64,000 bases of DNA from CAZXFA01 sp964640085 (GTDB lineage: Bacteria > Actinomycetota > UBA4738 > HRBIN12), in NCBI GenBank assembly GCA_964640085.1, contig CAZXFA010000010.1:1-64000 (forward strand), read 5' to 3'. The position numbers and the translations under genes were made by a program. Positions 24,596 through 32,778 of this stretch are shown here, one piece after another; position 1 is the first letter of the stretch, and each line of letters starts with the position of its first letter. The notes under the pieces were generated by a model. The model did no database searches, had not been told where the DNA came from, and saw only the letters and a program-made list of their open reading frames with translations.

Positions 24596-25942
24596 TCAGC
24601 GGTTGAAGTCGAACGCCGTCCCCACGCAGTCGGTCCGCACCGGCAGTGGGTCCGGCGGCCGGGGCTCCCGCGTGAAGTCGAACGCCGAGAGCAGGGGCGT
24701 GGCGTCGCGGTCCCGGTGAGTGAGCTGGGTCAGCCCGAAGTTGTCCTCGACGAACCGCAGGACGCTGGAGAACTCGCCGAGCTCGTGCGTCACGTAGCCG
24801 CGCTTCGCGTACGGGCTGATGATCAGCAGCGGGACGCGGACCCCGAAGCCGAACCCGTCCACCTGCGGCGGCGGCACGTGGTCGTAGAAGCCCCCGTAGT
24901 CGTCCCAGGTGAGGAAGATGGCGGTGGTCTCCCACTGGGGGCCTTCCATCAAGGCGTTCACGATCTCGGTCGTCCAGTTCTCGCCGTGGCACATGCTGTA
25001 CTCGGGGTGCTCGGACAGCTCGAACCGCGGCGTGACCCAGGTGACGGGCTGGAGCAGCCCCTCCCGGGCCTGGCGGACGAAGTCGTCCACCGGGAACACG
25101 TGGTTCTGCCAGATGTCCGGGTCCTCCCGGATGTGGCGGATCGCGTCGTAGGCCGACCACAGGTACCCGTTCTGCATGTTCGTGGCCGAGTAGTAGGACC
25201 AGGGGATCCCAGCCTCCATCAGCAGGTCGGCCTCCGTGATGAAGTCGAAGCACGGCGGCAGGTTCTTCACGTTGCCCTCGCGGTCCTCGACCGGGACGTA
25301 GGCCTCCTCGATTGAGTCGCACCCCCAGGCCTTGAACAGCCCGGTCCCGCGATGCCGCTCGCGTAGCAGGTCGTTGTCCTGGATCGGGTTCTCGTGCGTG
25401 CCTCCCGACTGCGCCGCGATCGTGTACAGGTGGTTCGGGAACGAGGGCCCGTGGGCGCTCGCGAAGAAGTTGTCGCCCAGGACGTACTCCCGGGCCCAGT
25501 GCCAGTAGTTCGGCAGGTCCTCGGGCAGGTACTGCGTGTACGCGTACAGGTCCGCCGCCTCGCTGATCGTGGCGAACCCGTCCATCTCCCCCTCGTTCCA
25601 GGCCTGGAGGGCGCACCGGTAGCAGTGCTTGATGTCTTCCGGGATCGCGTCGAGCGCGAGGGTCAACGGCCGCGGCTCGCCCCGATCGATCCCGACCGTG
25701 ACCCCGTTCGCGCCGGGGAACCGGCCGAACATGTTGTCGAAGGTCCGGTTCTCCTTGATAACGAACACGACGTGCTTGATCGGCGTCGCGGTCTCGAGGG
25801 TCGACGCGTCGAACGGCCCGGGCTCGGTGCCGAGGTCGAGCGCAGGGAGCGGGTCCCACTCGGGGACGTCCCGCGCGCAGGCCGCGGCGACGGCGGCGAG
25901 GGCAAGGACGAGGGCGGAGAACCGTACGACGGTCGAGCGCAC
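24596..25942 (-). CDS. Phospholipase C/acid phosphatase family lipoprotein
   Basis: A 448-residue paralogue of the 22952 gene. The N-terminus is a lipoprotein signal (SALVLALAAVAAAC). The catalytic domain has HVVFVIKENRTFDNMFGRFP, YVLGDNFFASAHGPSFPNHL, PVTWVTPRFELSEHPEY and AIFLTWDDYGGFYDHVPPPQ. It is probably anchored to the outer face of the membrane and releases phosphate from organic esters. GTG 25942 is supported by TAGGTT 8 nt upstream. The two copies differ in anchoring (TM helix versus lipid), length and linker, so duplication is old or followed by divergence. Confidence 0.93.
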   Translation of the reverse strand: MRSTVVRFSALVLALAAVAAACARDVPEWDPLPALDLGTEPGPFDASTLETATPIKHVVFVIKENRTFDNMFGRFPGANGVTVGIDRGEPRPLTLALDAIPEDIKHCYRCALQAWNEGEMDGFATISEAADLYAYTQYLPEDLPNYWHWAREYVLGDNFFASAHGPSFPNHLYTIAAQSGGTHENPIQDNDLLRERHRGTGLFKAWGCDSIEEAYVPVEDREGNVKNLPPCFDFITEADLLMEAGIPWSYYSATNMQNGYLWSAYDAIRHIREDPDIWQNHVFPVDDFVRQAREGLLQPVTWVTPRFELSEHPEYSMCHGENWTTEIVNALMEGPQWETTAIFLTWDDYGGFYDHVPPPQVDGFGFGVRVPLLIISPYAKRGYVTHELGEFSSVLRFVEDNFGLTQLTHRDRDATPLLSAFDFTREPRPPDPLPVRTDCVGTAFDFNR

Positions 25943-25950
25943 GGCACCCG

Positions 25951-25956
25951 AACCTA
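25951..25956 (-). promoter_or_regulatory. Leaderless-type -10 (TAGGTT)
   Basis: TAGGTT on the minus strand ends 8 nt before GTG 25942. It supports that start for the phosphoesterase lipoprotein. Confidence 0.5.
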
Positions 25957-25970
25957 CCGCATCCCGGCGT

Positions 25971-27383
25971 TCAAACGGGTTGGAGCTCGCGCCCCTCCGA
26001 GGTGGTCAGGTACCCGCGCCAGTAGGCCTGCCCCTCCTCGGGGAGGGTGGAGATGGGGTCGAAGTACGGGTACTCGCGCTCGAGGGCCTCCGGGTCGTCG
26101 TGCTCGATCCCGGTCCGGTAGTTCTTCCGCCAGTAGCTGATGCCCTTCACCTGGTCGTAGCCGCTCACCATGTGGACCCACCGCTTGCCGACGAACGGCA
26201 CGTCGGCGACGAACCGCGGGGTCGCGAACCCCGGCAGGTACCCCATGATCGCGAACTGGAGCTCCTGCGCCTCCCAGAGCGCGAGCCGCCAGTGCTCGCT
26301 GTTGGGGATCATGTCGCACAGGTAGAAGTAGTACGGCATGACGCTCGCGTGATCCAGCAGCATGAAGCACAGCTCCAGGATCTGGTTCGGCGTGGTGTTC
26401 ACCCCTCGCAGCAGGACGCCCTGGTTCCGCACGTCCCGATAGCCCATATCGAGGAGCTCGCGGACCGCCTTGCCGACCAGGGGCGTCACCTGCTGCGCGG
26501 CGTTCACGTGCGTATGGATCGCGACCTCCACGCCGCGTTCGTGCGCGCGCTTGGCGATCGACTGGTAGCCCTCCAGCACCTCGTCCTGCAGGAAGTGCTG
26601 CGGGATCCCCATCAGGCCCTTCGTCGCGATCCGGACGTCGCGGATGTGCTCGATGTCGAACAGCTTGAACAGCCAGTCCCGGAGGCGCTTGATCGGGACG
26701 TTGGCCATGTCGCCGCCCGAGACGACGACGTCGCGCACCGACGGGGTCTTCCGAAGGTAGTCGAGCATCGCGTCCCAACGCTCGTTCTGCTTGGTCTCGA
26801 ACTTGTACTTCAGGACCTGTAGCGTGTCGTTGCCCACCAGGTCCATCCGCGTGCAGTGCCCGCAGTACTGCGGGCACGTGGGGATCAGCTCGGCCAGGAC
26901 CTTCGTCGGGTACCGGTGGGTCAGGCCCTCGACCGCCCACATCTCGGCCTCGTGCAGCGAGTCGCGGCTGGCCATCGGGTGGGAGGGGAACTCGGTCTCG
27001 CGGTCGCTGAACGCCGGGGCCATGTAGCGGCGCACCGGATCGTGCCGCAGGTCGGTCTCGTCCATCGTGTTGACCATCTGCGGCGGGATCAGCATCGACA
27101 TCGTGGCGCGCTCCAGCTGGTCGCGCTCGATGTCCGCGTAGAGCTCCTCATCCAGGAGATCGCCGAGCGCGCGCTTGAACTCGACGAGGTTCTTGACCGA
27201 GTGGGCGCGCTGCCACTGCGCCGACCCCCATTGCTCCCGCGTGACGTCGCGGTAGCCGGGCAGGCGCGTCCAGTCCGGTTCGGCGTACTCGCGCCGGAGC
27301 GGGTACTCGAAGGGCTGTTCGGCCGCGTGGGCGCGACCGACCTCGCGCCTGGGCCGGGTCTTCTCGGCGTGGTCCTGGCTCAT
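25971..27383 (-). CDS. KamA family radical SAM aminomutase
   Basis: A 470-residue protein of the lysine 2,3-aminomutase family. The cluster motif is in IPTCPQYCGHCTRMDLVG (C-x3-C-x2-C), followed by DVVVSGGDMANVPIKRL and THVNAAQQVTPL. KamA uses SAM, a 4Fe-4S cluster and PLP to move an amino group to the beta carbon. The PLP lysine region usually reads PGGGGK; here it is ADVPFVGKRWVHM, so the substrate may not be lysine. ATG 27383 has a GAGGTGGG site; GTG 27392 is an alternative. A -10-like TAGAGT lies at 27402-27407. Confidence 0.9.
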   Translation of the reverse strand: MSQDHAEKTRPRREVGRAHAAEQPFEYPLRREYAEPDWTRLPGYRDVTREQWGSAQWQRAHSVKNLVEFKRALGDLLDEELYADIERDQLERATMSMLIPPQMVNTMDETDLRHDPVRRYMAPAFSDRETEFPSHPMASRDSLHEAEMWAVEGLTHRYPTKVLAELIPTCPQYCGHCTRMDLVGNDTLQVLKYKFETKQNERWDAMLDYLRKTPSVRDVVVSGGDMANVPIKRLRDWLFKLFDIEHIRDVRIATKGLMGIPQHFLQDEVLEGYQSIAKRAHERGVEVAIHTHVNAAQQVTPLVGKAVRELLDMGYRDVRNQGVLLRGVNTTPNQILELCFMLLDHASVMPYYFYLCDMIPNSEHWRLALWEAQELQFAIMGYLPGFATPRFVADVPFVGKRWVHMVSGYDQVKGISYWRKNYRTGIEHDDPEALEREYPYFDPISTLPEEGQAYWRGYLTTSEGRELQPV

Positions 27384-27705
27384 CGTTCCCACCTCATCGT
27401 CACTCTAAGCCGTCGTGCGTAGGACCTCCGCGGTCGTCGAACGAACAAGGTCTAGGATGCCATCATACGCGCGGTTCGTCCGGTGAGGCGGACCTATCGG
27501 CCGAAGTTCGTCCGGCATCCTCCTTCAGCGAACACCAGGTCGGATGGGCCGCGAGCGTCGGTCCGCCTCGGGTGGTATCGTCCGGCGCGAGGGTGCAGCA
27601 CACGGTTGTTCGGCAACGCGGGCAGTTCCCTCCCGGCGCTCCGGTGCCGGTGGGCCCGAAGGGCGGCGGCACAGGCCCGGACGGCCAAGGAAGGGGGGAT
27701 CGCTC
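27384..27705 (+). other. Intergenic region: divergent kamA and cold-shock gene leaders
   Basis: This 322-base gap separates kamA (minus) from the cold-shock gene (plus). It holds the kamA promoter candidate TAGAGT (27402-27407, minus) and two plus-strand -10 candidates, TAGGAT (27453-27458) and TATCGT (27576-27581). The cold-shock mRNA could therefore have a 120-240-nt 5' leader, as cspA genes often do. A 54-codon in-frame extension of the csp gene (from 27544) has no conserved look and is taken as untranslated. I see no riboswitch or tRNA. Confidence 0.5.
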
Positions 27706-27909
27706 GTGGCAACCGGAACCGTGAAGTGGTTCAGCCCCGAGAAGGGCTACGGCTTCATCTCCCAGGAGGGTGGGCCCGACGTCTTCGTGCATTTCAGCGC
27801 GATCGTGGGCGAGGGCTTCCGCAACCTCGAGGAGGGCCAGCAGGTCGAGTTCGAGGTGACCCAGGGGGACAAGGGCCCCCAGGCCGCCAACGTCCGGCCC
27901 GTCGGCTGA
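27706..27909 (+). CDS. Cold-shock protein (CspA family)
   Basis: A 67-residue single cold-shock domain with RNP1 KGYGFI and RNP2 VFVHF, starting ATGTVKWFSPEKG after the initiator. It binds single-stranded RNA and DNA and melts secondary structure in the cytosol. GTG 27706 is preceded by a GGAAGGGGGG ribosome site. A long untranslated leader is likely, and a strong hairpin terminator follows 18 bases after the stop, so it is a single-gene transcript. Confidence 0.97.
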   Translation: MATGTVKWFSPEKGYGFISQEGGPDVFVHFSAIVGEGFRNLEEGQQVEFEVTQGDKGPQAANVRPVG

Positions 27910-27926
27910 ACCGAACCGCAACGTGA

Positions 27927-27957
27927 ACCGAGGGACCCGCTCGCCGGGTCCCTCGGT
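27927..27957 (+). terminator. Terminator after the cold-shock gene
   Basis: A perfect 13-bp stem (27927-27939 with 27945-27957) with a CTCGC loop, followed by GCGTTCG. It is placed to serve the csp gene and, from the other side, the minus-strand gene ending at 27979. Confidence 0.85.
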
Positions 27958-27978
27958 GCGTTCGGGGCCGTTTCGAGG

Positions 27979-28254
27979 TCAGCGACCGCGAGGGCCGCCG
28001 CGGCCCACGCCGCGCGGCCGCCGCTCGCGCTGGTACGTGTCCTTCTCGTGGCGCGGCAGCCGGAGCTTGAGCGGCGGGGGGCCGGTGCGCTCGTACCGGA
28101 CCCAGAGGTGGTCGATCTGCGGCTTGCGCTCGACCTCCCGCCAGCCGTTGGCGAGCAGGTGACGGTGGCGCCCGGCGGCGTTCTTGCGCAGCTTGTCCGT
28201 GTTCGGCTCCTTCAGGTAGAGCCGTTCCACGCGGACCTCTTTGAAGTCGGCCAT
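27979..28254 (-). CDS. Small basic protein of unknown function
   Basis: A 91-residue protein starting MADFKEVRVERLYLKEPNTD, with a helix RHRHLLANGWREVERK, a strand HLWVRYERTG and a very basic tail (HEKDTYQRERRPRGVGRGGP). The Arg/Gly tail suggests RNA or DNA contact; no named family is recognised. The start at 28254 is backed by TACCCT 7 nt upstream and no ribosome site, that is, a leaderless mRNA. It is convergent with the cold-shock gene. Confidence 0.75.
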   Translation of the reverse strand: MADFKEVRVERLYLKEPNTDKLRKNAAGRHRHLLANGWREVERKPQIDHLWVRYERTGPPPLKLRLPRHEKDTYQRERRPRGVGRGGPRGR

Positions 28255-28261
28255 GCGCCTC

Positions 28262-28267
28262 AGGGTA
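28262..28267 (-). promoter_or_regulatory. Leaderless-type -10 (TACCCT)
   Basis: TACCCT on the minus strand ends 7 nt before ATG 28254. Confidence 0.6.
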
Positions 28268-28356
28268 GCAGGGCGGCTCTCCGGTCAGGCCGCATGCCGA
28301 GGCGGGCCGCCGGGTAGTCTTGGAGAAACGCCGGACCGAACGGGAGGACGCCGCGT

Positions 28357-30183
28357 ATGGCCTGGGTCGAGGACCGGAACGAACTCGCCGCACAGCTGGC
28401 CGTGGACGCCATCCGATGCTCGACCGCCGCCGGCTCGGGCCATCCGACGTCGTCGCTCTCTGCCGCGCACCTGCTGGCCGTCCTGTACGCGGACCACCTC
28501 CGGACCGACGTCGCCGACCCGAAGGCGCGCGCGAACGACCGGTTCGTGCTCTCGAAGGGCCACGCCTCGCCGGGGATGTACGCGGTGCTGAAGGCGATCG
28601 GGGCGATAACCGACGACCAGCTCATGACCTTCCGCGAGCTCGACAGCCCGCTCGAGGGGCACCCCGCGCCGGTGCATGGGATGCCGTGGATCGACGTGGC
28701 CACCGGTTCGCTCGGGCAGGGTCTGCCGATCGGGCTCGGGATGGCGCTCGGGCTACGGATGGACCGGATCCCGGCCCGGGTGTGGGTGCTGATGGGTGAC
28801 TCGGAGTCGGCGGAGGGCTCGGTCTGGGAGACGATGGCGAACGCCTCGCACCACGGAGTCGACAACCTGATCGCGATCTTGGACATGAACCGGCTCGGCC
28901 AGCGCGGCCCGACGATGCTCGGCTGGGACGGAGACACGTACGCGACGCGGGCGGAGGCGTTCGGGTGGACGGCGATCCGGGTCGACGGCCACGACGTCGA
29001 GGCGATCGACGCCGCCTACCGCGAGGCCGAGGCGGCGGGCGGTCCCGCGGTCGTGATAGCGCGGACCGAGAAGGGACACGGCGTGTCGTTCCTCGTCGAC
29101 CGCGAGGGCTGGCACGGGAAGGCGCTCTCGGCCGAGGAGGCCGAACGCGCGATCGCCGAGCTCGGCGGGCCGCGCGAGATCCGGATCGCGCCGCCGAAGC
29201 CCGAGGCGGGCGTGGCCCCGTCGCCGAACGGAAAGCCGGTGCAGCTCCCGACGTACGCCGAGCCGATCGCCACCCGGAAGGCGTTCGGGGAGGTGCTGGC
29301 CGCGCTCACCGCGCGCCCGGACCTGGTTGCGCTCGACGGCGAGGTCTCGAACTCGACCTACACCGAGGACGTCGAGGAGGTGGCGCCGGACCGGTTCGTC
29401 GAGTTGTACATCGCCGAGCAGTGCATGGCCGGGGTGGCGGTCGGGATGCAGGCCGTGGGCAAGAACCCGTTCGCGGCGACGTTCGGGGCGTTCCTCACGC
29501 GAGCCCACGACTTCATCCGGATGGCCGCGGTGAGCCGGGCGAACCTCCGGCTGTGCGGTTCGCACGCCGGGATCTCGATCGGCGAGGACGGGCCCTCGCA
29601 GATGGCGCTCGAGGACCTCGCGATGATGCGGGCGGTGAACGGCTCGACCGTGCTGTACCCGTGCGACGGGAACCAGACCGCCAAGCTCGTCGCGCAGATG
29701 GCCGAGCTGCCCGGGATCGCGTACATCCGCACCACGCGGGAGAAGACCGAGGCGCTGTACCCGGCCGACGCGGAGTTCCCGGTCGGCGGGAGCTCGGTGC
29801 TGCGGGAGAGCGGAGATGATCGCGTGACGCTGGTCGGGGCGGGGGTGACGGTGTTCGAGGCGCTGGCCGCCGCCGACGCGCTCGCCGCCGAGGGGATCGC
29901 CGCGCGGGTGATCGACTGCTACTCGATCAAGCCGATCGACGCGGCGACCCTCCGGACCGCGCTCACCGAGACCGGCCTGGTGGTCACGGTCGAGGACCAC
30001 TGGATCGACGGCGGACTGGGTGACGCGGTGCTCGCGGCTCTGGCTTCGCGGGGCGAGCTCTCAGGCCGCATGATCAAGATCGGCGTGAACGAGATGCCGG
30101 GCTCCGGGACCCCCGACGAGCTCCGGGATCGAGCGGGGATCTCAGCCCGCGCGATCGCCGAACGGGTCCGCTCTGCCGTCTAG
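28357..30183 (+). CDS. tkt: Transketolase (short, animal-like type)
   Basis: A 608-residue thiamine-diphosphate enzyme moving two-carbon units in the pentose phosphate pathway. It has SGHPTSSLSAAHLLAVLY, GSLGQGLPIGLGMALG, the TPP region MGDSESAEGSVWETMANASH...LDMNRLGQRG, and a pyrimidine-domain start EVSNSTYTEDVEEV. Length and the SVWETMA...ILDMNRLGQ stretch resemble animal transketolases (~620 residues) more than the ~665-residue bacterial ones. The usual GDG of the TPP motif is GDS. A TAGTCT -10 (28313-28318) and GGGAGG site precede ATG 28357. Its stop overlaps the adenine deaminase stop. Confidence 0.93.
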   Translation: MAWVEDRNELAAQLAVDAIRCSTAAGSGHPTSSLSAAHLLAVLYADHLRTDVADPKARANDRFVLSKGHASPGMYAVLKAIGAITDDQLMTFRELDSPLEGHPAPVHGMPWIDVATGSLGQGLPIGLGMALGLRMDRIPARVWVLMGDSESAEGSVWETMANASHHGVDNLIAILDMNRLGQRGPTMLGWDGDTYATRAEAFGWTAIRVDGHDVEAIDAAYREAEAAGGPAVVIARTEKGHGVSFLVDREGWHGKALSAEEAERAIAELGGPREIRIAPPKPEAGVAPSPNGKPVQLPTYAEPIATRKAFGEVLAALTARPDLVALDGEVSNSTYTEDVEEVAPDRFVELYIAEQCMAGVAVGMQAVGKNPFAATFGAFLTRAHDFIRMAAVSRANLRLCGSHAGISIGEDGPSQMALEDLAMMRAVNGSTVLYPCDGNQTAKLVAQMAELPGIAYIRTTREKTEALYPADAEFPVGGSSVLRESGDDRVTLVGAGVTVFEALAAADALAAEGIAARVIDCYSIKPIDAATLRTALTETGLVVTVEDHWIDGGLGDAVLAALASRGELSGRMIKIGVNEMPGSGTPDELRDRAGISARAIAERVRSAV

Positions 30184-31901
30184 CCCGGGATCTCGAGGGG
30201 TACGAGTTCGAACCGATCGACGTCGATCAGGCCCCGGTCGGTGAGCTTCAGCTCCGGCACGACCGAGAGCGCCATGAACGACATCGCCATGAACGGCGAG
30301 GGGAGCGTGGCGCCGAGCTGCTTCGCCGCCTCGCCGATCCGGTGGACCTGCGCGGCGACCTCCTCGACCGGCAGGTCCGACAACAGCCCACCGATGGGGC
30401 ACGGGACCTCGGCCACCACCTCGCCGCCCGCGACCGCCACCTGTCCCCCGCCGAGCTCGCGTAGCCGGTTCACCGCCGCCGCCATGTCGGCGTCGTCCAC
30501 TCCCACCGCGACCACGTTGTGCGCGTCGTGCGCGTGGGTCGAGGCGAGCGCCCCCCGCCGCAACCCGAACCCGCGGACGAACCCGATCCCGATCCGCCCC
30601 GTGTCTCTGTGCCGCTCGACCACCGCCATCTTCGCGAGGTCCCGCTCGGGGTCCGCCACCGCCTGGCCGTCACGCCTCGCCGGGTCGTCGATGAGCGCCT
30701 TCGTCACGATCTGCCCCGCCTCGACGCCGATCACGCGCACCCGCCCTCTCGCCGTCACGGCGAAGTCCGGCGCCGACAGCTCGCGCACGTGCACGCTCCC
30801 GCGCATCCGCGCGGGAGCGGTGACCTTCGGGATGTCGACCGGGCGGCCGTCCTCGGCCACCAGCCGCCCGCGGCGCCACACCTTCACGGGGTGGAACGAC
30901 TCGAGATCCGGCACCGCGACCACGTCGGCCAGGTACCCGGGCGCCACGGCCCCGTGGTCGTACAAGCGGTGGTAGCGTGCCGCGTTCAGGGTCCCAATCA
31001 CCACCGCGTCGGCCGGCGGGCACCCGAGCTCCACTGCCCGGCGGACGACGTGGTTGATGTGCCCCTCCTCGAGCAGCTGGTCCGGCTCGCGGTCGTCGGT
31101 GCACAGCAGGCAGTTCGCCGGCCCATGCTTGAGCACGAGCGGCAGCAGCGCCTCGAGGTTCCGGGCCGCCGAGCCCTCGCGGATCATGATCCACATCCCG
31201 AGCCGCCGCTTCTCGAGCGCCTCCTCGTACGTCGTGCACTCGTGGTCGCTGCGCACCCCGGCGGCCAGATACGCGTTCAGCGCCCGGCCGGAGAGCCCGG
31301 GCGCGTGGCCGTCGATCTGCCGGCCGTCGGCGGCAGCCACCTTCGCGAGCGCGTCCTGGTTCCCGGCGACGACACCGGGGAAGTCCATCATCTCAGCCAC
31401 GCCGATCGCGTTCGGCTCCTCGGCCAGGAACGCGGCGATCTCCTCTGCGGTGACGGTGGCCCCGCTCGACTCGAACGGGCTCGCCGGAACGCACGAGGAG
31501 ACCATCACGTAGAAGTCGAGCGGGACCTGGCTCGCGCGCTCCAGGATCGCCCGGACGCCGTCCAGGCCGAACACGTTCGCGATCTCGTGCGGGTCTAGGA
31601 CGACGGTGGTCGTGCCCCACGGGAGGGCCGCACGGGCGAACTCGTCCACCATCAGCTTGGTGGACTCCAGGTGCATGTGGCCGTCGACGAACCCCGGCAG
31701 CAGGATCAGGCCCGAGACGTCGGCGACCTCGCGCCCCTCGTAGCCCGGTCCGACGCCGGCCACGCGCTCGCCGCAGATCGCGACATCGGCCTCGAGGAGC
31801 TCGCCGGTGAAGACCGAGAGGATCCGGCCGCCCGAGAGGACGAGGTCCGCCGGCTCGTCGCCGCGGGCGACGGCGAGGCGGCGGGCCAGGTCGCTCCCCA
31901 T
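30180..31901 (-). CDS. ade: Adenine deaminase
   Basis: A 573-residue amidohydrolase of the bacterial adenine deaminase family that converts adenine to hypoxanthine in purine salvage. Metal ligands are in GFVDGHMHLESTKLM, TTVVLDPHEIANVFG, DGHAPGLSG and CTDDREPDQLLEEGH. The long C-terminal domain includes FVRGFGLRRGALASTHAHDA and MSFMALSVVPELKLTDRG. ATG 31901 follows a TACCCT -10 by 6 nt. The stop codon shares bases with the transketolase stop (convergent), and the promoter is divergent to trhA. Confidence 0.95.
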   Translation of the reverse strand: MGSDLARRLAVARGDEPADLVLSGGRILSVFTGELLEADVAICGERVAGVGPGYEGREVADVSGLILLPGFVDGHMHLESTKLMVDEFARAALPWGTTTVVLDPHEIANVFGLDGVRAILERASQVPLDFYVMVSSCVPASPFESSGATVTAEEIAAFLAEEPNAIGVAEMMDFPGVVAGNQDALAKVAAADGRQIDGHAPGLSGRALNAYLAAGVRSDHECTTYEEALEKRRLGMWIMIREGSAARNLEALLPLVLKHGPANCLLCTDDREPDQLLEEGHINHVVRRAVELGCPPADAVVIGTLNAARYHRLYDHGAVAPGYLADVVAVPDLESFHPVKVWRRGRLVAEDGRPVDIPKVTAPARMRGSVHVRELSAPDFAVTARGRVRVIGVEAGQIVTKALIDDPARRDGQAVADPERDLAKMAVVERHRDTGRIGIGFVRGFGLRRGALASTHAHDAHNVVAVGVDDADMAAAVNRLRELGGGQVAVAGGEVVAEVPCPIGGLLSDLPVEEVAAQVHRIGEAAKQLGATLPSPFMAMSFMALSVVPELKLTDRGLIDVDRFELVPLEIPG

Positions 31902-31907
31902 GCCGGA

Positions 31908-31913
31908 AGGGTA
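31908..31913 (-). promoter_or_regulatory. Leaderless-type -10 of ade (TACCCT)
   Basis: TACCCT on the minus strand ends 6 nt before ATG 31901. The surrounding CTTCGGGTACC is repeated 17 bp upstream. Confidence 0.5.
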
Positions 31914-31962
31914 CCCGAAGGGCGAAAGGTACCCGAAGCGCGGCGAGAGCCATGCGTCCGGG

Positions 31963-31968
31963 TAGCAT
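31963..31968 (+). promoter_or_regulatory. Leaderless-type -10 of trhA (TAGCAT)
   Basis: TAGCAT ends 7 nt before GTG 31976. Together with the ade promoter it makes a 74-bp divergent promoter region with both mRNAs leaderless. Confidence 0.55.
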
Positions 31969-31975
31969 GGGCGCC

Positions 31976-32626
31976 GTGCCTCCCGCCTCCGAGCTCCCCA
32001 CTCCGCGCCTCCGCGGCCGGATCCATCAGATCGCGTTCTTCGCCTCGATCCCGACCGGGGTGATGCTCGTCCTGTTCGCCGGGGGCGGGATGCGGACGGC
32101 GGTGGCCGCGGTCTACGCGGCGAGCCTGACGGCCGTCTTCGGGGCGAGCGCCGCTTACCACCGCGGCCCCTGGACGCTCCGAGCCCGACGGTGGATGAAG
32201 CGGCTCGACCACTCGATGATCTTCGTGCTGATCGCCGGCAGCTACACACCGGTGAGCGTGCTCGCGCTCGAGGGGCCGTGGGAGGTCGTCCTGCTCTCGG
32301 TGGCCTGGGCCGGCGCGGCCGTGGGCGTGACGCTGAAGATGGTCCGGCCGGATGGCCTGTCGGTCCTCACCGCGATCCTGTACATGGCGCTCGGTTGGCT
32401 CGCCCTCGTGGCGCTCCCGCAGCTGGTACGCGGCATGACGGCCGCGGAGCTCGCGCTGATGGTCTCGGGTGGGGTCCTGTACACGGCCGGGGCGATCGTC
32501 TTCGCCTGGCGCCGGCCCGATCCGCGGCCAGCGGCGTTCGGCTACCACGAGGTCTGGCACGCGTTCCAGGTGGCGGCGGCCGTGTGCCACTACGCGATGA
32601 TCCTGCTGATCCTCCGAGCCGCCTGA
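31976..32626 (+). CDS. trhA: Hemolysin III / TrhA family (PAQR) membrane protein
   Basis: A 216-residue protein with seven predicted TM helices. The metal-binding PAQR motifs are ASAAYHRGPW (His in TM2), RLDHSMIFVLIAGSYTPV and HEVWHAFQVAAAVCHY. TrhA homologues affect membrane energetics and fluidity; the name hemolysin III is historical. GTG 31976 is chosen over in-frame ATG 31952 and ATG 31967 because these lie before or in the leaderless -10. The fit to family length is good. Confidence 0.92.
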   Translation: MPPASELPTPRLRGRIHQIAFFASIPTGVMLVLFAGGGMRTAVAAVYAASLTAVFGASAAYHRGPWTLRARRWMKRLDHSMIFVLIAGSYTPVSVLALEGPWEVVLLSVAWAGAAVGVTLKMVRPDGLSVLTAILYMALGWLALVALPQLVRGMTAAELALMVSGGVLYTAGAIVFAWRRPDPRPAAFGYHEVWHAFQVAAAVCHYAMILLILRAA

Positions 32627-32637
32627 CCCATCCCTGG

Positions 32638-32643
32638 TACCCT
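32638..32643 (+). promoter_or_regulatory. Possible -10 (TACCCT) giving a ~130-nt leader
   Basis: TACCCT just after the trhA stop could start an mRNA with an about 130-nt untranslated leader before the helicase gene, a feature of cold-induced RNA helicases. No good -35 is seen. Confidence 0.3.
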
Positions 32644-32778
32644 GGCTCCCGAGGACGGCGATCGCCGCCGTCCGTGAGGTTCCGTTCCTCGTTCCTCCTT
32701 CCGGGTTATCGGCCGGCGGTCTCGGGGCAAGGCTGGGCCTCCCCGATCCCGCGGCACGGCCGCGAGAAGGAGTCGAAC

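Noticed and set aside
27544..27909. In-frame N-terminal extension of the cold-shock protein
   Set aside because: The extra 54 residues are Arg/Gly-rich shadow sequence; the GTG at 27706 has a strong ribosome site and gives the standard length.
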